From: Cryptomeria japonica
Taxonomy: Eukaryota > Streptophyta > Pinopsida > Cupressales > Cupressaceae
Length of the DNA stretch: 64,000 bases
Assembly (NCBI RefSeq): GCF_030272615.1
Contig: NC_081414.1
Location: forward strand, 910,721,009-910,785,008
Direction: 5' to 3'
The position numbers and the translations under genes are program-made. A model generated the notes under the pieces. It saw only the letters and a list, made by a program, of their open reading frames with translations, made no database searches and was not told the DNA's origin. This document shows positions 57,202 to 64,000 of the stretch, piece by piece. Numbering within the stretch: the first letter of the stretch is position 1; each line of letters starts with the position of its first letter.

Positions 57202-58959
57202 TCACTGACTAACTAGCACCACCTGCTCATATAAACCCCACCAGTAGTCTATCTCCGCCTGTGCTCGCCGCATCTCCCTCATCACCTCCCCCATAGGCCC
57301 CTGTGCTCCTACTCCAACCCAGACTCTCTCCTGCAGCTCTGCTAATCTCTCCACTACACTATCCCTCTCCTGCAGCACTACAGCCAGCTCTAACTCTCGT
57401 GCAAATAGCTGCACATCCCTAGCCGCCACCTTCGTCTCCAAATCCTCTACTCGAAACTCCAAATGTGCTATCATGTGATCCCGAAGATCTCCAGTGGCTC
57501 CCTCCCCTGTATCCATAGCAACCTCACCTGTACCACCCTCTCCAGTAGCTCCCTCTCCTCTGTCCATCGAAATCTCCCTCTCCATCCCCCTCCCACCCAG
57601 CTGAACTCCTCCCTATATCAATGGTCCCTATGCTATCCGTAGAGGTAGTCCACCTCTCCCTCTTCATTGACTCTGCATCCCCAACCCTCCACCTCCTCCA
57701 CCTCCTCCTCCTCCACCCTCTCCTCCATCTCCTCCACCTACCCTTGGTCCTCGACCTCCTGCCCTCCTCCGTCTCCGTCCCCTCTCATCCTTAAAATCTA
57801 GAATCAGCTCTGCTGGATCTGATATCTGTAGGATCAGGTGCGTTGCCCGGTACTGCGTGTACTCATCTAACACTCCTGCATCCATGACCCTCGGTCGTAT
57901 ATCCCACGGTCTCACCTATAGCATCCGAAACTCCGCTAGTGTCTGGTCATACGGAAGCACTAGCCCCCACGCATACCTCTCCTGAATAACCCAAGCATAC
58001 TCTCCTGATCCACTGGGCAGTCCCTGCTGCCGTCCAAACTATCTCAGCAATCTCCTGGGCACCTATCTCTCCACATGGTATGAGGTCCTCCGAATGAGGA
58101 ATCGAGTCATAAAAACATAGGATAGTGCCTCTGCATCATCATCCCATGGCTCACACTCCAGGTATGATCGCCATATAACTGCATCCAGATCATCCAGTGC
58201 CCGTTGCCACCACTCTAACTTCCCCATGTGGGGCTGACTCATCATGTCGCTATACATGAACATATACGGCTGATCTACTGCACGGAATCTCAAACTCACT
58301 GGTCGAGTCACTGGTAGGTGCTCCCAGGCCCAAATATGCAGAAGCGTCACTCCCACTACTAAAGAACCCCTCCCCCAGTAAACCACCTCATGGAGCTCCT
58401 GGTACAGGTGCACCAGTACGCACGGCCCCCAAGTAAAATGGGTCCCCTCGGTAATCATCATCTCGATCACCTGCCCCCACCCCACGACCAAACCATGTGA
58501 TCGCCTATCTGGACAAAGCAGTCCTCCCATGATACCTGATAACTCTGCTGGTAGAGGCTCATATAACACAGCTATCTCCTCTCAGGCAATCGAGTCATCA
58601 TCAATAAAAACGTCCTCATCAAAAATCCTCTGAACTGCAAGGGTCCCCCAGGATCTATCATATGTGACCAGCTCCCCCCGAATCAGAATTTGCAGGATGC
58701 ACCACACATCCTCTAGGGTCACTGTCATCTCCCCTTGTGCCAGATGGAAGGTGCACGTCTCGCTGTGCCACCGCTCGGCTAACGCTAAGATCACACCGTG
58801 ATTCATCCGAATCACGGGCATGTGCATCACCTCATACATTCTAGTAATAGCAATACAATCTATCTCTGCCTCTGTCAATCAATCTCGCAACCTCTGTGTC
58901 GCAGGATGTCTCTCGCATAACTGCAACACGCCTAGATCTTCTTGCACATGGGCATTCAT
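57202..58959 (-). pseudogene. Antisense plant-mobile-domain (PMD) gene in element B
   Basis: One minus-strand frame of about 586 codons from ATG 58959-58957 (MNAHVQEDLGVLQLC), interrupted by TGA or TAG at 58879, 58582, 58063 and some further points but without a frameshift. The PMD core reads MNHGVILALAERWHSETCTF and HLAQGEMTVTLEDVWCILQI, close to the family pattern (ERWRPET..FH.P.GEMTVTLEDV). PMD proteins (MAIN/MAIL type) occur both as host genes and inside plant Ty3/gypsy and Mutator elements. The C-terminal part has a Gly/Arg-rich and acidic stretch (57664-57915) and a coiled coil (57202-57480, LEFRVEDLETKVAARD). GC-richer than its surroundings. Absent from copy A. Confidence 0.8.
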
Positions 58960-59223
58960 CAATCATCATCAGTTGTTTTGTTTTCAAACTTTCTTAAAGT
59001 TTAAACCTAGACTATCAACAGATACTTTGATCAAGTATCTTCGAGTCTCAACAGGTAAGCAATCATGGCAACCTCGACTTCAACAGGCATTTATCCTAAC
59101 AATGACCTTAGTCTCATCAGGCTGCTATGGTTCAAAATAACTCCCACTTCACATCACCATCCATCCATCACTGGCATCGAGAGATTTTCTTCATCCAAAC
59201 TGGAGCATCTCTTTATCCTAAAA

Positions 59224-59537
59224 CAAAAGTGCTATTTTTACCAACAAAAGCGCTAGTTTCTCAACAATAGCGCTACAACCCTAACAAAAGCGCTCAATTA
59301 GCTATACCATAGCGCTCAAACTACAAATGCGCTAAAACAACTACACAGTAGCACTAATTAAGAGCAATAGCACTCAATCAAGCACTCAATAGCGCTTATT
59401 AATCAATAGCGCCTAAACATGCATACAATAGCGCTAAAACAAAACAAATGCGCTCAAACAATGGGGCAATAGCGCCATTGCGGCCCCATAGCACTAGTTC
59501 ATGGAGCAAAAGCGCCAAAACCATAGTTCCAACGCTC
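59224..59537 (-). repeat. Mirror AGCGCT array upstream of the antisense PMD gene
   Basis: About 16 degenerate cores (AGCGCT, AGCACT, TGCGCT, AGCGCC) start near 59229, 249, 269, 289, 311, 328, 350, 369, 391, 409, 430, 449, 471, 490, 511 and 532, mean step about 20 bp. On the plus strand they read CAATAGCGCT or CAAAAGCGCT, so on the minus strand the unit is AGCGCTATTG or AGCGCTTTTG, the same motif as in the sense leader. The array lies 270-570 bp upstream of the PMD start codon, as the leader arrays lie upstream of ORF0/gag. Confidence 0.88.
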
Positions 59538-60088
59538 TTACTCTGACTCGACTTAGACTCAGCTAAAAGCCTATCAAAAATGCTTAAAAATTTAAAATTC
59601 CAATTTACGTACCGCTGGTCCATAGTCGTCTGGTCGCTGGCACCGTCAGACTTACTCAAATTTGTGCTCTATAATCGGTATCAGCATCCTGACTGCTGCT
59701 CACTCCTCCAAAAGGTCACTATCAGAGCTCTGGTTTCACACTGGTCGCGGTCACAAATGATCATGTTTTCATCCCTTTCACCCCATTTATACCCTTCACT
59801 GTCACCATAACTTCCCCCCGCTCACCGTCGTGGTCCCCGTAAACTTCCCAAGCCCTCCATTTCTCCATTTTTCCCCCGATTTCTTCTATTTTTCACCCAT
59901 ATTGCTCACTTCTTCTCTTCTAACACCCTGCCAATTTTCATTCTTTTTCGAGAGATCGCCCGATTTTTCAAAAAAATTCAGCTCATCTCTCGAGGGGGAT
60001 ACCACCCATTAAATTAACATTTTATGGGGCATTTTCTTCACACCACTTTTTCTTTCTTTGAAACAACGCGATAAACTGCACCGTCTCA
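59538..60088 (+). other. End of the 3' region of element B
   Basis: No gene. Its last 150 bp (TTTTTCGAGAGATCGCCCG, CTCTCGAGGGGGATACCACC) match the end of A (14200-14345), so the PPT-proximal segment is conserved while the array and PMD gene are specific to B. Confidence 0.6.
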
Positions 60089-60101
60089 AAGAGGGGCAAA
60101 T
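60089..60101 (+). promoter_or_regulatory. Polypurine tract of element B
   Basis: AAAGAGGGGCAAA directly before the 3' LTR, identical to A's. Confidence 0.9.
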
Positions 60102-61480
60102 GTAGTCACACAAATCTGTCCAGCTTAATTAAATAAATATTCACTATTTATTTGATTAAAAATCCACTAGCCATCAATTAATTAAATTAATATTTAATTA
60201 ATATATTCCCAAACATTCTTCTATTAATTAAATAAATTATTCAATTTATTTTAATTAATTCATTAAACCAAATTCAAATCAATTAAATAAATAAAATCTA
60301 TTTATTTAATTAAAATCCCCTTTTCCTCTTTTAAATAAATTAAATTAAACATTTATTTAAATCATTATCCCCCCCACTTGCATTTTCCTACAAATGCAAC
60401 TTGCACTCATTTATTGGAATAAATGAATTTTTATTTTAATAAAATCCTATTTTCCCTCACCCACCAAATCCACTTGCAAAATCTAAACCCTTTCTAGATT
60501 CTTCTAAAACCTTCCTAATTAGCCTAATCCATCCCCTAATTATTGTCACATTCCTAAGCAAAATGAAGTCACTTATCAAAGACTTCAAAAAGTTTTTGAA
60601 AAGCATTTAATGTTTTGTGTGTTCAACAAATTAACCCCCAAAGTCTTCCAAGACCACTAATGGCTCCTACATGACCATTTATGGCTCTTACATAACCATT
60701 TATGGTAATTTCAAACTTGTCTCCCCAAACATTTATTGTTTTGACCATATTTATCCTTTTTACATTTGCACAAGAGTTTATCCATTGGATAAAAGCTTTA
60801 TTCTTTGAATAAAGAGTTTATTCATTCAACTAACCTTGACTTTAACTCTCAAGGTCATATCAAGCATTTAATGCTTATTCCCTCCCCTCTTAACCTATCT
60901 CACATTGACACTTGTCATCCTGGGATTGGGTTGAAAGCCCTCACATGGATTTGAAATCATTCAATCCTGGCCCTTGTTGAGATTGCTCAATCTCAACCAT
61001 CCATTGCTCCATTTTTCCTATAAATAGAGCCCATTTCTTCATAATCCAGATCCTGAAAACTTGTATGCATTTAACCTAAAGGCATTTTAGAGAGCATTTT
61101 AGCATAATCAACTAATATCTTGTCATTTTGGATAAAATAAATAATTTTAATATCAATAGCATAGTATTAGCTTTTTATTTGGAGCACAATACTAAAATCT
61201 CAATCCTCCATAAGCATCCATAGTGCAAAAAGCTGCTGAGAGCTACACTATTTTGGAACTTGGAGAGGAGAGGAACAAGGGAGAAGAAGCTAAGAGCATG
61301 TTAGGAGGTATTTGGAGATGCCTCATCATATTTGTTTCATTTGTTAGATATATTAGCATGATTTTAGTATCTCTTTTGATATGCCTGTTTAGATTAGTTT
61401 TTGATTGACTAACACTAATGATTTTCTTGTGTCTTGTGTTGTTTGTCATTTGTTAACCTTGTCGATTTAGCAGAGCATCA
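60102..61480 (+). repeat. 3' LTR of element B
   Basis: 1379 bp, about 98% identical to 36379-37760. It ends CAGAGCATCA and is followed by the GATAT duplication and D's RT. TATA box at 61019-61026. Confidence 0.97.
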
Positions 61481-62050
61481 GATATGATAGTAGATATGAA
61501 TGTTGGATATGAAATGTACTCATTAATGGATGGATTCTCTGGTTATAATCAGATCAAGATAGCTCCTAAGGATCAAGAAAAGACAGCCTTCACATGTGCA
61601 TGGGGAACCTTCTGTTGGAATGTCATGTCATTTGGACTAAAGAATGGAGGAGTGACTTGCCAAATAGCAATAACCACTATCTTCCACGATATGATGCACA
61701 AAAACATGGAAGATTATGTTGATGACACCCTAGTAAAAACTATGAAGAGATCCATACATATCCAGAAACTAGGCCTCATACTGGATAGAATGGAAAGATT
61801 CAAGCTCCAGCTAAATCCTAAAAAGTGTGCATTTGGAGTTACATCAGGGAAATTGCTTGGTTACATAATTTCAAAGAAAGGAATTGAGGTTGGTCTTAAA
61901 AAGGTCCAAGCCATAATAGAAATGCCTCCACCCAAGAATATCAGTCAAATGAGAAGTTTACAAGGACATCTTCAATCAATAAGGCACTTTATATCTCAGC
62001 TAGCAGACAAAGCTCAACCCTTCACAAAGGTATTAAGGAAATGAGTCTAA
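61481..62050 (+). pseudogene. pol: Reverse transcriptase of element D (right part)
   Basis: Continues the RT interrupted by B: LMDGFSGYNQIKIAPKDQEK, WGTFCWNVMSFGLKNGG, catalytic YVDD at 61714-61725, then LNPKKCAFGVTSGKLLGYII and MPPPKNISQMRSLQGHLQSI. The 186-codon frame is open until TGA at about 62042. The first codons repeat the target site. Confidence 0.94.
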
Positions 62051-62960
62051 TACAACTGGGATGAAGATTGTGAACAACATCTAAAACAAATCAAAGATTA
62101 TCTTTCTAATCCACCCATATTGATGCCACCAATTCAAGGTAAACCATTGATTCTATACATATCAGCTACGAATATATCACTGGGGGCACTTCTGGTACAA
62201 CAAGATGAGAATAAAAAGGAAAGAGCCATATATTATATCAAAAGAATATTGTTGTCTTATGAAATGAACTATACTATCACAGAAAAAGCTTGTTTGGCAT
62301 TAGTCTTTGCATCACATAAATTATGGCACTATATGTTGGCACACTCTATTAAGCTGTTGGCTAAGATTGATCCACTCAAATATCTTCTTAGTAAAGAAAC
62401 ACTTACAGGAAGACTGGCTAAATGGGTCATGGTTCTTATGGAATTTGATATTGAATATGTAGAACATAAAGCCATCAAAAGACAGGTTATTGTAGATCAA
62501 CTTGTTGATGCTCCACTTGAAGACAGTCAACCTTTTCATATAGAATTTCAAGATGAATCAATCATGTACCTTACTCAACGATCATGGAAGATGTTCTTTG
62601 ATGGGTCTTTCACTCAACATGGTTCTGGTGTTGGAATACTTTTTATTACTCCTCAAAAATATTCAATCCTAAAAGCTTACAAGATTCTCTTTCCTTGCAC
62701 AAATAACATTGCAAAATATGAAGCTTTGGTAAATGGGATCAAGCTGGCCATCAAATGGAATATTGTTGAATTACACATCTATGGAGATTCTCAACTCATC
62801 ATCAACCAGATCAATGATATATATCAGACTAGAGATGAGAAATTGATGCCTTATAAGAGAATGGTGGATGATCTCAAGAAATACTTTGCCTTTGTATCAT
62901 TTCAGTAGATCCCCAGATCGGCAAATAGAGCAGCAGATGCAATGGCCACTTTGGCATCTA
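62051..62960 (+). pseudogene. pol: RNase H and archaeal RNase H of element D
   Basis: A 262-codon open frame (62120-62908) covers RNase H (LILYISATNISLGALLVQQD, TITEKACLALVFASHKLWHY), tether (GRLAKWVMVLMEFDIEYVEH) and aRNH (MFFDGSFTQHGSGVGILFIT, NNIAKYEALVNGIKLAI, LHIYGDSQLIINQIND). All expected acidic residues are visible except that the aRNH second motif reads KYEAL. A stop after FVSFQ is TAG. Among the best-kept stretches of pol in the window. Confidence 0.93.
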
Positions 62961-64000
62961 TACCACAACTATAGGAATCTAATTTTTGCTTTGAATTCCT
63001 AGTGGAAGAGTTACATTATCCTTCCTATGATTCTCCTAAGTCCCATATGGTTTGTTCTATTATTGGACATGACTCATCTCGCTATAGCCACATTTACGCT
63101 TACCTGTGTGACCAAGTTATCCCTGCTAATCTTTCCTGAAATAAAAAAAGGAACCTAATATGAAATGCTTCACAGTATGTCATCATTGCTAACGACCTAT
63201 TTAGGTGAGGTTTGGATAGTACTTTTCTTAGGTTTCTAGAAACTGAAGAGTCCCAATGCACATTATCTGAGGTTCATGAAGGTGTTTGTGGATCCCATTA
63301 GAACGATCTAACTTTATCATGGAAACTACTAAGGGTTGGCTACTACTGGTCAGACATGGAGAAAGAGACTATAAAATTTGTTAAAACCTGTGAGAAGTAC
63401 ATGGGAACCATATACACGCTCCAGCAAGGGATCTCATACCCTTTGTTACACATTGGCCCTTTCAACAATGGCTGTTTGATCTTATTGGCCAAATATGTCC
63501 TGCATCATCTAACAGACACAAGTTTATTATAACTGCCATTGAGTACTTCACTAAGTAGGTAGAAGCAGTCCTTCTCATCAAAGCAACTGGTAAATAAGTA
63601 GCTCTGCTCATCCTTAATCATATCATCTGTAGGTATGGTATACCTTCGTCCATTGTTACTGACAATGGAGGGCAGTCCAAGAACAAAGATCTAGATGAAC
63701 TCTATGAAAAATTCAAAATAAAATAGCACTGGTCATCCATATACTACCCTCAAGGTAATGAACAAGTTGAAGCATCTAACAAGAATATGTTGACTATCTT
63801 ACACATAACAGTAAATAAATATGGAAAGGATTGGCATCTGCAGCTCAATCCTACCCTGTGGGCTTATAGAACAAGTATTAGAACACCTATTGGGGCTACA
63901 CCTTTTTCTTTGGTGTATGGGTCCAAAGTTGTCTTACCCATTGAGGTGGAAATATCGTCTTTAAGAGTTTCTTTGCAAGGTCTTGTTACTAATGAAGACT
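62961..64000 (+). pseudogene. pol: Integrase of element D, truncated by window end
   Basis: Zinc finger remnant HEGVCGSH ... CEKYMG (last Cys replaced by Tyr) at about 63270-63400. The core is recognisable across several frames: GKI/GQI region (63490), IVTDNGG near 63655 and the Glu region EQVEASNKN near 63755. The final part GATPFSLVYGSKVVLPIEVE runs into the window edge. Multiple stops and frameshifts. The C-terminal domain, 3' region and 3' LTR lie outside. Confidence 0.88.

Larger units (their letters stand above)
36379..61480 (+). mobile_element. Element B: 25.1-kb Tat-lineage retrotransposon
   Basis: Bounded by LTRs of 1382 and 1379 bp and the target duplication GATAT (36374-36378 and 61481-61485). 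It contains PBS, array, leader, ORF0, gag, protease, G-patch, RT, RNase H, aRNH and integrase. A 5.7-kb 3' part holds an antisense PMD gene and a second array, followed by the PPT. It is interrupted by element E (44577-51186); without E it is 18.5 kb. The LTRs differ by about 28 substitutions counted by eye (about 2%), mostly transitions, so it is a relatively young insertion. gag to the G-patch stays in a single frame from 40455 to 43850, broken only by stops. Confidence 0.96.
35085..64000 (+). mobile_element. Element D: Tat-lineage retrotransposon, split by B, open at right edge
   Basis: It starts with an LTR (35085-36127), a stub of a primer site and the N-terminal part of RT (to 36378). 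After the 25-kb element B, RT resumes at 61481 and continues through RNase H, aRNH and most of integrase to the window end. ORF0, gag and protease are missing between the primer site and RT, an internal deletion. The RT is closer to A/B/C than to other Ty3 clades and has the Tat aRNH. Confidence 0.82.

Noticed and set aside
59224-59537. Regular short repeats that might look like a CRISPR array
   Set aside because: The period is only 20 bp, the repeat is a degenerate 6-11-mer, there are no unique 30-bp spacers or cas genes, and the context is a plant retrotransposon.

Overview
The window is plant nuclear repeat DNA. I see no ordinary host gene, no tRNA or rRNA gene and nothing prokaryotic. It is AT-rich and made almost entirely of Ty3/gypsy LTR retrotransposons whose pol order is protease, G-patch, reverse transcriptase, RNase H, a second archaeal-type RNase H, integrase. 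That dual-RNase H order is the hallmark of the Tat (Ogre-like) lineage. Element sizes up to 25 kb, old decayed copies and deep nesting suggest a large, slowly purged genome such as a conifer or other gymnosperm. The species cannot be fixed from the sequence.

Layout. Positions 1-408 are a fragment of another element. Element A (409-15407, +) is a Tat element with a 1449-bp 5' LTR, a tRNA-Trp-type primer site, a 1.9-kb leader, ORF0, gag, pol, a 2.5-kb 3' region, a polypurine tract and a truncated 3' LTR. A solo LTR of a related family (15584-17188, -) follows, flanked by GAAAC on both sides. Then come a rotted gag fragment (about 17194-18640, +) and an L1-like LINE remnant (about 18641-20750, +). 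A minus-strand Tat element C fills about 22041-35084, with a Ty1/copia-type LTR (31698-33145, -) in its leader.

The right half is a nest. Element D (+) starts at 35085, inside the last 11 bp of C's 5' LTR, and runs off the window at 64000. Element B (36379-61480, +, 25.1 kb, LTRs 1382 and 1379 bp) sits in D's RT gene with a GATAT duplication. Element E (44577-51186) sits just upstream of B's RT with an AGTTC duplication; copy A at 8693-8697 shows the empty site. E carries one minus-strand frame of 1213 codons with nine in-frame stops and no frameshift. B also carries, antisense between pol and its 3' LTR, a plant-mobile-domain (PMD) gene that A lacks.

How it works together. A and B are two copies of one family; comparing them shows what is conserved: ORF0, a leader block with hairpins, a stem-loop after pol, and the PBS and PPT. 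Most premature stops are C-to-T (or G-to-A) changes, often CAG to TAG, as expected from decay of methylated cytosine. The most unusual signal is a 20-bp-period array of degenerate AGCGCT sites directly after the primer site of A and B. The same array recurs in mirror orientation upstream of B's antisense PMD gene. Two other families in the window carry analogous 20-22-bp arrays with different cores (CGTACG, CTAG).
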